Shown: positions 1 to 8,988 of the stretch, in pieces
How the letters are laid out: every line of letters starts with the position of its first letter
Position numbering within the stretch: position 1 is the first letter of the stretch
DNA from: SB11 sp037968475
GTDB lineage: Bacteria; Bacteroidota; Bacteroidia; UBA8524
Assembly: GCA_037968475.1 (NCBI GenBank)
Contig: JBBKVO010000024.1
Span: 69,918 to 133,917 of the forward strand
Direction: 5' to 3'
DNA: 64,000 nt
Position numbers and translations under genes: made by a program
The notes under the pieces: model-generated
What the model saw: only the letters and a program-made list of their open reading frames with translations
What the model was told of the DNA's origin: nothing
Databases searched by the model: none

Positions 1-1
1 T

Positions 2-3000
2 GATTTTGAAGCCAGTGAAACCCCGTTTGATTTGCGCCTAGGCGCACCATGGTACGTAGCCAGTACGCCCGAAGGGCAACCCGATCTTTTTCCTGAAACA
101 CAAAACACAGCCAATGCCTTAGGTTTTGGTTATAAAAGAGCGCGACTGGCATGGTACTCGCTTGACCCTATTTTCTTCCGCGATCAACAAGGAAGTAATC
201 CGCCTACGCCTCCCAACTTAGCGGGTTCAAGCAACGCTTCAAAACGTTCAAACCACTACACCCGTGAGGTATTGCAAACAGAGGTTTTCCCTAACCGCCA
301 ATTGCAACAAGGTGTGCCTCAAAATATGCCTACTTTCGATTTGGCATACTATCCATACATTCGTGGTCAATACAACTACACTGTTGATGGTATAAATGCT
401 GATGGGGAAATGAAAGACCCAAAATCAAGCTGGGGTGGTATTATGCGCCGCATTGACCAAAACGATTTTGAAGCGGCTAATATTGACTATGTAGAGATAT
501 GGATGATGGATCCGTTTTTGCCCGGCCAAAACGGTACAGTACAAGACGGTAAATTCAACTCAAACAATCTTTCAGGTGGTTCGCTATACCTAAACTTAGG
601 CTCTGTATCAGAAGATGTATTGCGCGATACCCGTAAAAGTTACGAAAACGGTTTGCCCACACCTTCATCAACACAACAATTAACGGATGAAACGGAATGG
701 GCAAGAGTACCCAATGTGCCCACGCTAAACAATGCGTTTGATGCCGACCCTGCCGCACGCGAAGCTCAAGACGTTGGATTAGATGGTTTTAATGATAACG
801 ACGAACGAGCACATTTTAGCCAGTATTTAGATACATTGCGCCAAATATTCGGAGCAACATCACAAGCATATTTAAAAGCAGCAGAAGACCCTTCGGGAGA
901 TAACTACCAATTTCACAGTAGCAAAAATTTCAACAATCAAAATGCAGGCGCGCTTGAGCGTTACCAGAAAATAAACGGGCAAGAAGGAAACTCAAAACTT
1001 GCTACCTTCCAACCCGATGGTTACCCTGTTACCCGCACCAATTTACCCGATGATGAGGATATTAACCGCGATTATAGCTTAAACATAAACGAGCAATACT
1101 ATCAGTATAAAATAGATCTTAAGCCCAACTCGCTTATAGTAGGGCAAAACTATGTTACCGATAGTGCCTCGGTACCTGTGAAACTGGAAAACGGTGATGT
1201 TGAAAATGTTACTTGGTATCAACTGCGTATACCCGTAAACTCTTGGAGTAAAAAAATAGGCGGTATTAGCGATTTTAAATCTATTCGTTTCGCACGTTTG
1301 TTTGTAAAAGATTTTGACCAACCCATTGTATTACGTTTTGCACAAATGCAATTGGTACGTGCTGATTGGAGAAGGTATACAAAACCTCTTTCGGTGGGTG
1401 TGCCGGGTGTACCGGGTTCGCCTAGTGATAATACAGCGTTCTCAGTATCAACAGTAAATATCGAAGAGAACTCTACCCGTGTTCCTGTAAACTATACCCT
1501 GCCTCCGGGTTTCTTCCGTGAGCAAGATGTAACAACACCAAACAACGTGCAACAAAACGAGCAATCGGTATCCGTACGTTTTTGCAATCTACAAGAAGGC
1601 GATGCTAGGGGTATATTTAAAACCACTCGTTTTGATATCCGTAACTACAAGCATTTACGTATGTTCGTTCATGCCGAAGGGGAAAGTCAAGGCCTGCGTA
1701 ATGGAGATGTTAAAGCCTTTATACGTTTAGGTACGGATTTAGAAAATAACTACTACGAGTACGAGCTGCCACTTTTGGTAACGCCTGATAAAAGCCGCGA
1801 TGCGCAGCAAGTGTGGCCTACTGAAAATGAGATAAACATAGCCCTTGAAGAGTTTTATTTAGCTAAGCAATTGCGCCAAAATGCCAATGCCCCACAAAAC
1901 CAAGATTTTGTATACGATTTGGGTGGCGGAAAACGTATTACACTTAGAGGTGTGCCCGATTTGAGTAACGTGCGTGTAATAATGCTTGGTGTGCGCAACC
2001 CCGCTAAGTTTGATAACCCGTCGGGAGATGATGGTTTAGCAAAATGTGGTGAGATATGGTTTAATGAGTTACGTGTGGTTGAGTTTAATAACCAAGGCGG
2101 TGAGGCTGCTACTGCACGTTTAGTAACCAAACTGGCCGATTTGGGAACTTTCACCATATCGGGAAACTATCAATCTATTGGTTGGGGCGGTATTGATAAA
2201 AAACTGAATGATCGTAACCTTAACGAGATAATGCTGTACGATATGCAAACCTCGTTAGAGTTGGGCAAGTTTTTCCCTGCTAAGTGGGGCGTAACAATAC
2301 CTTTCTTTATGCAACGCGGTGAGCAGTTTATACGCCCTAAGTATAACCCGCTAAACCCTGATATTTTGCTTACAACCACTATTAAAACATCTAAAAGTGA
2401 GCAAGAAAAGCAAGAAATTATATCGGCAGCACAAGATTATACATCCAGACGTAGTTTTAACTTTACCAATGTGCGTAAAAACCGTACTGGTGGTGGCAAA
2501 CCACAGATATGGGACATTGAGAATTTTAACTTTACCTTCTCTTTTCAAGAAGTATTTAGACGAAACCAGCAAATTGCTGCCAGCTTACAACGCACATGGC
2601 GTGGTAGTGGGGGATATACTTTTGCTACGGGAGCGAAAAATATAGAACCATTAAAGAAAATAATGAAGCCAAAGAAATGGTTGGCTTTGGTACGCGATTT
2701 CAACTTTACGCCTTACCCTCAAAGCTTCTCGGTAAGGGCTGATGCTGACCGTTATTATTCAAGGACAATAAACCGAAATAATGACGACCCCAATACCATC
2801 GTCCCCATTTTGTACGATAAAAACTTCACCATGAATAGGGTGTATGATGTACGCTGGGATTTAACAAAAAGCCTTAAACTTGACTACCAAGCTACCTCTA
2901 ATGCCCGTATTGATGAGCCAACAGGCAGGATTGATAAAAGCGAAGACCCACACAAGATAGATACTATACAAAACAACTTTATCAACTTGGGGCGTACTAC

Positions 3001-4696
3001 TAATTATACCCAAATAACCAACGTAAACTATACACTACCTCTAAACAAAATACCTGTTTTAGATTGGGTAACGGCCAGCACACGATACACTGCCAATTAT
3101 GGTTGGGTAACAGCACCACCTGCTATAAAAAGTTTAGGAAATACCATACAAAACTCACAAAACTACTCGTATACAGGCCAGTTTAATATGGTTAACCTGT
3201 ACAATAAAATACCTGCACTGCGCCGTATAAATCAAAACCAAAACAATACTCCCAAACCAAAAGTTGAAGAGGAGGAAGAGGAAGATGATGGCAAAGGCGG
3301 TAAGAGGAAGAAAAAGAAGAAAACCGAATCGCCCCTAAAAGGTTTTGGTACTGCTTTGGCAAAAACCTTAATGATGCTTAAAAACGCATCGTTTACCTCT
3401 ACATCAACAAAAGGAACCACACTACCGGGCTTTAGGCACACCCCATTGTATTTGGGTAATGATGCCGAACGGAATGCACCGGGTTGGGATTTTGTTTTTG
3501 GTAGCCAAGACCCTGCGGTACGTTATCGATTGGCTCAAGAAGGTTTTTTAAGTACCGATACGCTTCAAAATAATTACTTTACCCAAACCAGCCGAAAAGA
3601 TTTTACGGCCAGTGCCACGTTAGAGCCTTTTAAAGATTTTAGAGTAGAGTTGCGATTCTCTCGAAACCAAACCGAAAACCAGCAAAGTGTATTTAAGTAC
3701 GATGAAGCGGTGAAAGGTTATAACGATTTCGGTTTCCAGCAAACTGGTAGTTTCCAAATTGGTATATCTACACTGCGTACCACGCTGGAGAAAAAAGCGA
3801 CCAATACCAGTTCTAAATCATTCGATCAGTTTTTAAATAATCGTTTTGTAATTGCACAACGCTATGCTGCCGAAGATCCTCGTTCGGTAGGAGCCACACA
3901 AAGCGGTTTCCCTAAAGGCTATACCAACAAAAACCAAGATGTGCTTATATCTTCTTTTGTATCAGCATACACAGGCAAAAATGCACAAGGCCAGAGGCTG
4001 GATTTATTCCCTAAAATGCCTTTCCCTTCAATACGTATTAACTACAATGGGCTAAGCCGTATGAAGGCAATTAAAAAATATGCCAGTAGCGTAACATTGT
4101 CATCGTTCTATAGCTCAACCTATAATATACCTCAGTATATGACTATTTTGAGTCGTAACGACACAGCGGTAAGCAATTTGGATAGTAACTTCTTCCCCAA
4201 ATACGAAATACGCTCTGTAACAATTCAAGAGAGCTTTAACCCGCTTATCAGGATTGATATCACCTTCTTGAACAACATTACTACCAACTTGGAGTATAAA
4301 TCGTCGCGTAATATCTCACTATCACTATTCAACTTTATGATGGTTGAAACTCGAAACTCAGAGTTTGTGATTGGTTTTGGTTATCGAGCCAAAGAAATAT
4401 ACCTTCCATTTAAAGTTCGTGGACGTAAACCCTACTTGAAAAACGATTTGAATGTTCGTATGGATTTCTCTATACGCGATGTGGTAACCATAACCCGCAA
4501 TGTGCAAACCTTGCAAACTATACCCACACAAGGGCAACGTATTATATCTATAAAACCACAAATAGATTATATGCTGAACGAGAAACTAAACTTACGTTTC
4601 TACTACGACAGAAGGGTAACCAAGCCGGCTACGTCGAACGCCTTCCCTACGGCTATTACGCAAGGGGGTATATCACTACGCTATACACTACAATAA
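2..4696 (+). CDS. sprA: Cell surface protein SprA (T9SS outer-membrane translocon pore), 5'-truncated
   Basis: SprA/Sov is the giant outer-membrane barrel through which type IX secretion cargo leaves the periplasm; it is also needed for gliding in flavobacteria. The reading frame is open from base 2, so the N-terminal part lies outside the window; about 1565 residues remain of a family usually near 2400. SprA-typical blocks include the EIWMMDPFLPG segment near base 510 and many short aromatic-rich beta strands up to the C-terminus, where the last strand ends RYTLQ. A Glu/Asp block followed directly by a Lys/Arg block (bases 3262-3326) forms a charged insertion. An intrinsic terminator follows. 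Family recognition is from memory of SprA sequences; confidence is high because length, strand pattern and T9SS context agree. Confidence 0.93.
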   Translation, partial: DFEASETPFDLRLGAPWYVASTPEGQPDLFPETQNTANALGFGYKRARLAWYSLDPIFFRDQQGSNPPTPPNLAGSSNASKRSNHYTREVLQTEVFPNRQLQQGVPQNMPTFDLAYYPYIRGQYNYTVDGINADGEMKDPKSSWGGIMRRIDQNDFEAANIDYVEIWMMDPFLPGQNGTVQDGKFNSNNLSGGSLYLNLGSVSEDVLRDTRKSYENGLPTPSSTQQLTDETEWARVPNVPTLNNAFDADPAAREAQDVGLDGFNDNDERAHFSQYLDTLRQIFGATSQAYLKAAEDPSGDNYQFHSSKNFNNQNAGALERYQKINGQEGNSKLATFQPDGYPVTRTNLPDDEDINRDYSLNINEQYYQYKIDLKPNSLIVGQNYVTDSASVPVKLENGDVENVTWYQLRIPVNSWSKKIGGISDFKSIRFARLFVKDFDQPIVLRFAQMQLVRADWRRYTKPLSVGVPGVPGSPSDNTAFSVSTVNIEENSTRVPVNYTLPPGFFREQDVTTPNNVQQNEQSVSVRFCNLQEGDARGIFKTTRFDIRNYKHLRMFVHAEGESQGLRNGDVKAFIRLGTDLENNYYEYELPLLVTPDKSRDAQQVWPTENEINIALEEFYLAKQLRQNANAPQNQDFVYDLGGGKRITLRGVPDLSNVRVIMLGVRNPAKFDNPSGDDGLAKCGEIWFNELRVVEFNNQGGEAATARLVTKLADLGTFTISGNYQSIGWGGIDKKLNDRNLNEIMLYDMQTSLELGKFFPAKWGVTIPFFMQRGEQFIRPKYNPLNPDILLTTTIKTSKSEQEKQEIISAAQDYTSRRSFNFTNVRKNRTGGGKPQIWDIENFNFTFSFQEVFRRNQQIAASLQRTWRGSGGYTFATGAKNIEPLKKIMKPKKWLALVRDFNFTPYPQSFSVRADADRYYSRTINRNNDDPNTIVPILYDKNFTMNRVYDVRWDLTKSLKLDYQATSNARIDEPTGRIDKSEDPHKIDTIQNNFINLGRTTNYTQITNVNYTLPLNKIPVLDWVTASTRYTANYGWVTAPPAIKSLGNTIQNSQNYSYTGQFNMVNLYNKIPALRRINQNQNNTPKPKVEEEEEEDDGKGGKRKKKKKTESPLKGFGTALAKTLMMLKNASFTSTSTKGTTLPGFRHTPLYLGNDAERNAPGWDFVFGSQDPAVRYRLAQEGFLSTDTLQNNYFTQTSRKDFTASATLEPFKDFRVELRFSRNQTENQQSVFKYDEAVKGYNDFGFQQTGSFQIGISTLRTTLEKKATNTSSKSFDQFLNNRFVIAQRYAAEDPRSVGATQSGFPKGYTNKNQDVLISSFVSAYTGKNAQGQRLDLFPKMPFPSIRINYNGLSRMKAIKKYASSVTLSSFYSSTYNIPQYMTILSRNDTAVSNLDSNFFPKYEIRSVTIQESFNPLIRIDITFLNNITTNLEYKSSRNISLSLFNFMMVETRNSEFVIGFGYRAKEIYLPFKVRGRKPYLKNDLNVRMDFSIRDVVTITRNVQTLQTIPTQGQRIISIKPQIDYMLNEKLNLRFYYDRRVTKPATSNAFPTAITQGGISLRYTLQ

Positions 4697-4716
4697 AACC
4701 AAATGAACTTTTTTAT

Positions 4717-4748
4717 AGGGGTGGCTTTGCAAAAAGCTACCCTTTTTT
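4717..4748 (+). terminator. Intrinsic terminator of sprA
   Basis: A stem of GGGTGGCTTT and AAAGCTACCC (one G-U pair) with a short GCAA-type loop is followed by a run of six T. It starts 21 bases after the sprA stop codon. Confidence 0.75.
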
Positions 4749-4760
4749 GTTGCTTTTTGG

Positions 4761-4783
4761 TGATAGGATTTAAAATCCTATCA
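4761..4783. repeat. Hairpin with 10-bp arms
   Basis: TGATAGGATT and AATCCTATCA face each other across three bases. It belongs to a run of ttaaaa-centred hairpins in the gap after sprA (another imperfect one at 4820-4843) and resembles the core of the dispersed repeat seen at 11.1 and 25.7 kb. Confidence 0.5.
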
Positions 4784-4848
4784 CTGTAATTTAATGTGAG
4801 GGATAAGAAATTGCATTTACAGCGGGTTAAAACCCACTGCTGTTTCTA

Positions 4849-4890
4849 TTACAGCCCGCAAGACGACTTAAGTCGTCTTGCGGGCTGTAA
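4849..4890. repeat. 42-bp perfect palindrome
   Basis: Both 21-base halves are exact reverse complements with no loop, centred between 4869 and 4870 (CGACTT/AAGTCG). The gap 4697-5061 holds this palindrome, the sprA terminator and further ttaaaa-centred hairpins; I see no gene in it before the small lipoprotein gene. Confidence 0.8.
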
Positions 4891-5061
4891 TTTTCGATAG
4901 AATAGGTTTTTAACCCTATTTAAAAAAACATTAATATTCTTATAAACTAATTTAAGGAGCAGAGGGTTTTATACCCATAGAAAGAGAATACAGTTAAAAT
5001 AATAGGGGAGTGTTTTAAGCGGAATAGAAAGCAATACCCGCTAATAAAAATAGCAAAGCTA

Positions 5062-5190
5062 TTACTTATGTGGGGTAGCTTGTTTTTCCCAAGTAGGGCA
5101 GTTACAGCCTTTTGCCGAACGGCAAGAAGATACAGAAGCCATAAAACCTACTACTAAAACCACTACTGCTATTATTCTAATTCGTTTCAT
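5062..5190 (-). CDS. Small lipoprotein, 42 aa, with CNCP motif
   Basis: An ATG frame of 42 codons ends in TAA. The translation begins MKRIRIIAV, has a hydrophobic core of about 13 residues, and carries a lipobox SVSSC at residues 19-23, so the mature lipoprotein would be only about 20 residues: CRSAKGCNCPTWEK and a short tail. The CNCP motif next to a Trp is conserved-looking and resembles tiny lipoproteins common in Bacteroidota. It lies divergent from the dedA gene with a 113-base gap. Function is unknown. The signal peptide, lipobox and cysteine pattern are seen; expression is inferred. Confidence 0.7.
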   Translation of the reverse strand: MKRIRIIAVVVLVVGFMASVSSCRSAKGCNCPTWEKQATPHK

Positions 5191-5303
5191 TGTGTACTGT
5201 TTTAACGCAAAAAACGCGCCTGTTTGCATAAGCAATCGGTAAAAATAATACTACTTGGGCAGGTTTGTGCTAAAATTGACGTAAAATTGCCCAAATTTTC
5301 ACA

Positions 5304-5951
5304 ATGGATTACCTTAAAGACTTCCTCGATTTTTTCTTACACCTTGATGATAAACTGTTGCTAATGATACAAGAGTATGGCAACTGGGTGTACGCCATTT
5401 TGTTTGCTATAATTTTTGTAGAAACAGGGCTTATTGTAATGCCTTTTCTTCCCGGTGATTCACTACTATTTGCCGCAGGTGCTTTTGCCGCCGCAGGCGA
5501 TTTGAATATAGTATACATTATACTATTATTGTTTGTAGCTGCTGTACTGGGTGATACCTTAAACTACTCGGTAGGGAAACAACTAGGCGTTAGAGCTACC
5601 AAAATAAAACTATTTGGCCGTAACTTGGTAAAACAAGAGCATTTGGATAAAACCCATGCTTTTTACGAAAAATATGGCCCCAAAGCCATTATAATAGCCC
5701 GTTTTGTACCCATAGTGCGCACGTTTGCTCCTTTTGTGGCGGGCGTAGGCAGTATGACGTACGGAAAGTTTATTACCTATAATATAGTAGGTGGTGCTTT
5801 GTGGGTAGCCGGTGTTAGCATGGTGGGTTATATATTTGGGCAAACTGCTTGGGTAAAAGAAAATTTTGAGATAGTAGTATTTGGTATCATATTCATTTCT
5901 ATTGTGCCTATAATTTTTGAGTTTGTAAAGCATCGTTTAGCAAAAAAATAA
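5304..5951 (+). CDS. DedA family membrane protein (VTT domain)
   Basis: DedA/VTT proteins sit in the inner membrane and include transporters that recycle undecaprenyl phosphate or move phospholipids; the substrate of this one cannot be told. The 215 residues show the family signatures: VETGLIVMPFLPGDSLL (residues 39-55), GDTLNYSVGK (83-92) and ARFVPIVRTFAPFVAG (132-147), containing the conserved Glu40 and Arg133/Arg139. Four to five hydrophobic segments are visible, ending in a basic tail. The start is ATG. aroE begins one base after the stop codon, so the two are co-transcribed. Confidence 0.92.
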   Translation: MDYLKDFLDFFLHLDDKLLLMIQEYGNWVYAILFAIIFVETGLIVMPFLPGDSLLFAAGAFAAAGDLNIVYIILLLFVAAVLGDTLNYSVGKQLGVRATKIKLFGRNLVKQEHLDKTHAFYEKYGPKAIIIARFVPIVRTFAPFVAGVGSMTYGKFITYNIVGGALWVAGVSMVGYIFGQTAWVKENFEIVVFGIIFISIVPIIFEFVKHRLAKK

Positions 5952-5952
5952 T

Positions 5953-6705
5953 ATGCAACTGGGGCTAATTGGTTTCCCTTTGGAGCATTCACGTTCTCCT
6001 GAAATTTTTGCCCGTTTTTTTGATGAAGAGCGGGTAAAGGGGGCAAGCTATAAGCGCTATCCGCTTGAAGATATCACCACGCTGCGTAGTTGGCTTAAAA
6101 GCCTTCCCAATCTTGTTGGTTTTAACGTTACTATACCGCATAAAAAGAGCATTATCCCAATGCTTGATTGGGTGGCCGATGAAGCATTAGCCATAGGTGC
6201 TGTAAACACCGTAAAAGTGGTGCAACAAGAGGGTAAAACAAAGCTACACGGCTACAATACCGATTATTACGGTTTTGCTACCACCCTAAAACAGTTTTTA
6301 GGCGATTACAGCCCACAAAGGGCTTTAGTGTTAGGCACAGGCGGTAGCGCCAATACAATTGCGTATACACTGGCAAAAATGGGCATAGCGTACACAAAAG
6401 TATCGCGCAATAGCAGTGCTGATGCGCCAATGACGTATGATGATATTTCAAACCAAACAATAGCCCAAACTCAGCTTATAATAAATACTACCCCATTGGG
6501 TATGTACCCCTTTATAAAATCGTTTCCTAAACTACCATACGATGCGCTAACACCACAGCACTATTTGTACGATTTGGTGTATAATCCTTTAGAAACCATG
6601 TTTTTGCAAAAGGGCGCAGCGTTTGGCGCAAACATACAAACAGGTATAGCCATGCTAGAGTTACAAGCACGCAAGGCTTGGGAGATTTGGAAAGCAAGCA
6701 AGTAG
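5953..6705 (+). CDS. aroE: Shikimate dehydrogenase (NADP+)
   Basis: Reduces 3-dehydroshikimate to shikimate with NADPH in the cytoplasm, the fourth step of chorismate synthesis. At 250 residues it is slightly shorter than E. coli AroE (272). Visible motifs are the substrate-binding Ser pair in HSRSP (12-16), NVTIPHK (58-64) with the catalytic Lys64, GAVNT (82-86), the NTD motif with Asp104, and the Rossmann loop GTGGSAN (128-134). The C-terminal QTGIAMLELQA segment is also typical. It is read from the dedA transcript with a one-base gap and converges on the SIMPL gene, whose stop lies 3 bases away. Confidence 0.95.
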   Translation: MQLGLIGFPLEHSRSPEIFARFFDEERVKGASYKRYPLEDITTLRSWLKSLPNLVGFNVTIPHKKSIIPMLDWVADEALAIGAVNTVKVVQQEGKTKLHGYNTDYYGFATTLKQFLGDYSPQRALVLGTGGSANTIAYTLAKMGIAYTKVSRNSSADAPMTYDDISNQTIAQTQLIINTTPLGMYPFIKSFPKLPYDALTPQHYLYDLVYNPLETMFLQKGAAFGANIQTGIAMLELQARKAWEIWKASK

Positions 6706-6708
6706 TGG

Positions 6709-7425
6709 CTAAAGAATCTCGAACCGTACTATAATAGAGTAGCGTATGGTAACAAAAGTGCCTATACTCTTTTCTTGCTTCATTTTTTCAAGAAACAAAT
6801 TCATTAGGGCGCTATCTGTTGTATTTGCACCTGTATTTTCGGTAATAGAAAGTACTTTTCCCAGTTTATCGCCATTCAATTCAACAATAGGTGTAGCTTG
6901 GTCTTTGGCTTTTTGCATGGCTTTTAAGGCAAGCGTATTTTTATAATGGTCAGTCTTACTGTTTTTGTACGAGGCAAGTTTTACTCGTTGTCCTCCTAAA
7001 GAGTCTATACCGTGTAATATGGCTATGGGATGGGTTATTTTTTTCAGTGTCAGAACAAATTTCTTATTATTTCTTCCATTTGAGTAAAGACTAGAATAAT
7101 CAAAAACTTCAGTACCCGGCATTGTGGCAATCAAGTGGTTATTAGTAATTCCATTTTTTGTTAAAAAAGCTCGTATTTCTTTTTCTTGCTGCTCAATGGG
7201 TTTCTTTTTGGGTTCTACCTTCAAAAAATCAGTCGTTCCTTTTTCTACTATAGTGGTAATCTGTGCTTCATCATCTCTGTCAGAAGATGTAAGATAAAAC
7301 TCAAAAGTAAACTCATCGGCTTCAACCTCCATTTCTTCAGTGGCTACTACCTCAATATAACGTTGGGCATAGGTTGTTGCGGGTATTATCAAGCCCAAAA
7401 AAAGAATAAGCAGTAGTTTTTTCAT
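6709..7425 (-). CDS. SIMPL domain-containing periplasmic protein
   Basis: The 238-residue product has a signal peptide (residues 1-20, cut after TYA) and then the SIMPL/DUF541 pattern: an early YIEVVATEEMEVEADEF beta region, a central AMQKAKDQATPIVELNGDKLGKV helix-turn, and a final strand TIRYSIIVRFEI. SIMPL proteins are exported and poorly understood; members include the stress-related BP26/OMP28 type. The gene follows the AI-2E family permease gene on the same strand with a gap of 6 bases, so the two probably form an operon. Exact role unknown. Confidence 0.8.
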   Translation of the reverse strand: MKKLLLILFLGLIIPATTYAQRYIEVVATEEMEVEADEFTFEFYLTSSDRDDEAQITTIVEKGTTDFLKVEPKKKPIEQQEKEIRAFLTKNGITNNHLIATMPGTEVFDYSSLYSNGRNNKKFVLTLKKITHPIAILHGIDSLGGQRVKLASYKNSKTDHYKNTLALKAMQKAKDQATPIVELNGDKLGKVLSITENTGANTTDSALMNLFLEKMKQEKSIGTFVTIRYSIIVRFEIL

Positions 7426-7431
7426 AATACT

Positions 7432-8469
7432 TTAGTGTATAGTGTAATCCATCTCGCGCTGTTTCTGCACAAATTCATCGTTATAAATACGTAGCAACAA
7501 AATAAACATCGATACCAGCAAAGGACCAAATACCAAGCCTATAAAACCAAACAGGTTTACCCCAATTATTACCCCAAACATAGTGATTAGTGGGTGTACA
7601 TCGGCCATACGTTTTTGTAGCATTAGCCTAAAAACATTATCAATGTTTATTATTATCCCGGCACCAAAGGCAAACAGAGTAATACCTTGCCACTCTTGCC
7701 CATTAAAATACAGGTATAATGCCAAAGGAAACCAAACAGCAGTACTTCCAATTACGGGCAGCATTGATGCAAATGCCGTTACCGAGCCCCACAATAAAGG
7801 GTCGGGTACACCTAAAACCCAATAGGCAATAAAGGCAAAGATGGCTTGTATAATAGCCAGCAAGGGTATACCAATAGCGTTGGATAATACCATGCTATTT
7901 ATCTCTATACCAATTTTTTTCACGTTTTCTTCTCTAAGGGGCACATACTCATACAGCCAACGTTCCATTTCGCGCCCGTTGGTTAGCATAAAGTACAATA
8001 CAAAGTATAGCAAGGCCACAATTAGCATAGTATCCATAGTAGCCAGTAAAATATTAGGCACTATGTTGCCTATCATTTCGGGCAAGCGTTCAAGGTTTTT
8101 GTCGCTCATCAAATCAATATCCAGCTTTGTATTAAGGGTAGTAATAAAACCCTGCACTTTGCTCAGCCATAAATCAGGGTTTTCGAGCAAAACACTCAAC
8201 TTGTTATACAATTGCTTTAGTAATAATGAAGTAGGCAGCAGAATAATAATAAACGATAGTGTCATTATGGTAAGTGCTGCAAGGGTTTTGCTCCATTTCT
8301 TTTTTAGGGTTAGAAAAAACATAAATTTTCTAAACAGCACATAAAATGTAATAGCACCCAACAAGGCCGAAACAAACGGATATACTTCTAAAGAAATTAT
8401 AAACCCCAAGCCGCCTATTAGCATAAGAAAGAATATTTGGCGTAAGCGGTTATTATCAAGGTTGGCCAT
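7432..8469 (-). CDS. AI-2E family transporter (PerM/YdiK type permease)
   Basis: A 345-residue inner membrane protein of the UPF0118 family, whose members include the AI-2 exporter TqsA and Na+/H+ antiporters. It shows an N-terminal pair of hydrophobic segments, a central amphipathic region (about 95-140), and the C-terminal cluster typical of the family, including the PDPLLWG segment, the VIGSTAVWFPLALYLY helix and GFIGLVFGPLLVSMF. The start is ATG. It is the first gene of a two-gene unit with the SIMPL gene. Substrate cannot be inferred. Confidence 0.9.
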   Translation of the reverse strand: MANLDNNRLRQIFFLMLIGGLGFIISLEVYPFVSALLGAITFYVLFRKFMFFLTLKKKWSKTLAALTIMTLSFIIILLPTSLLLKQLYNKLSVLLENPDLWLSKVQGFITTLNTKLDIDLMSDKNLERLPEMIGNIVPNILLATMDTMLIVALLYFVLYFMLTNGREMERWLYEYVPLREENVKKIGIEINSMVLSNAIGIPLLAIIQAIFAFIAYWVLGVPDPLLWGSVTAFASMLPVIGSTAVWFPLALYLYFNGQEWQGITLFAFGAGIIINIDNVFRLMLQKRMADVHPLITMFGVIIGVNLFGFIGLVFGPLLVSMFILLLRIYNDEFVQKQREMDYTIH

Positions 8470-8527
8470 AGTAGTGTTTTATCCTGTGTGTACAGATATG
8501 TAAGTAAATATAATAGAAAAAAGCAAG

Positions 8528-8555
8528 TTGCCGATACAAAATAGCAGTAATTTTG
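8528..8555 (+). promoter_or_regulatory. Bacteroidota-type promoter for the 8608 gene set
   Basis: TTG (8528-8530), 17 bases, then TAATTTTG (8548-8555), a full match to the TAnnTTTG -7 consensus, about 50 bases before the start codon. Inferred from consensus only. Confidence 0.55.
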
Positions 8556-8607
8556 ATTTAGGTATAAGCCTTTCAATTAAAATCTAAACAAGAAAAAAGA
8601 GTATTTT

Positions 8608-8976
8608 ATGGAAGATAATTTTAAAGACTTTTTTGGTGAGACCAAAACACTGCTAAAAAGTTACACCGATAAGCGGTTAGAATTGGTGAAACTACAAGCC
8701 ACCCTAAAAACCTCACAGGCATTGGGGCTGTTTTTCTCGTTGTTTATAGTGTTTTTTATATTGCTGTTTGTTATTGTGTTTGCGGGTATGTGGTTTTCGT
8801 TTTGGTTGGCTGAGAAAACGGATAGCTATTCCACAGGATTTGGCATTAGTACAGGTATTTTGGTATTACTTTTTGTGCTTGCTCTATTGCTTCGCAAAAA
8901 ACTGATACAAACACCCGTAGCCAATTTGGTAGCCAGTGAAATAGCCAACGACGATGAAGAGGAGTTTGAGGACTAA
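8608..8976 (+). CDS. Phage holin family-like (holin_3_6 type) membrane protein
   Basis: 122 residues with a charged N-terminal helix (about 1-30), two strong membrane segments (about 37-65 and 73-92) joined by a short loop, and an acidic C-terminus (DDEEEFED). This layout is that of the putative Actinobacteriophage holin superfamily III / YqjE-like proteins, which occur widely on chromosomes and are not evidence of a prophage. It is followed 12 bases later by the small protein at 8989, and then by an AhpD-like gene, all on one strand behind one promoter. The cellular role is unknown. Confidence 0.65.
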   Translation: MEDNFKDFFGETKTLLKSYTDKRLELVKLQATLKTSQALGLFFSLFIVFFILLFVIVFAGMWFSFWLAEKTDSYSTGFGISTGILVLLFVLALLLRKKLIQTPVANLVASEIANDDEEEFED

Positions 8977-8988
8977 ACAACAGAAATT

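Noticed and set aside
2397..2645. Open frames inside sprA and antisense to most genes
   Set aside because: They overlap clearly coding frames with family motifs and lack signals of their own.
8608..8976. Prophage remnant because of the holin-like protein
   Set aside because: No phage structural, lysis or integrase genes lie nearby; holin_3_6-like proteins are common on chromosomes.
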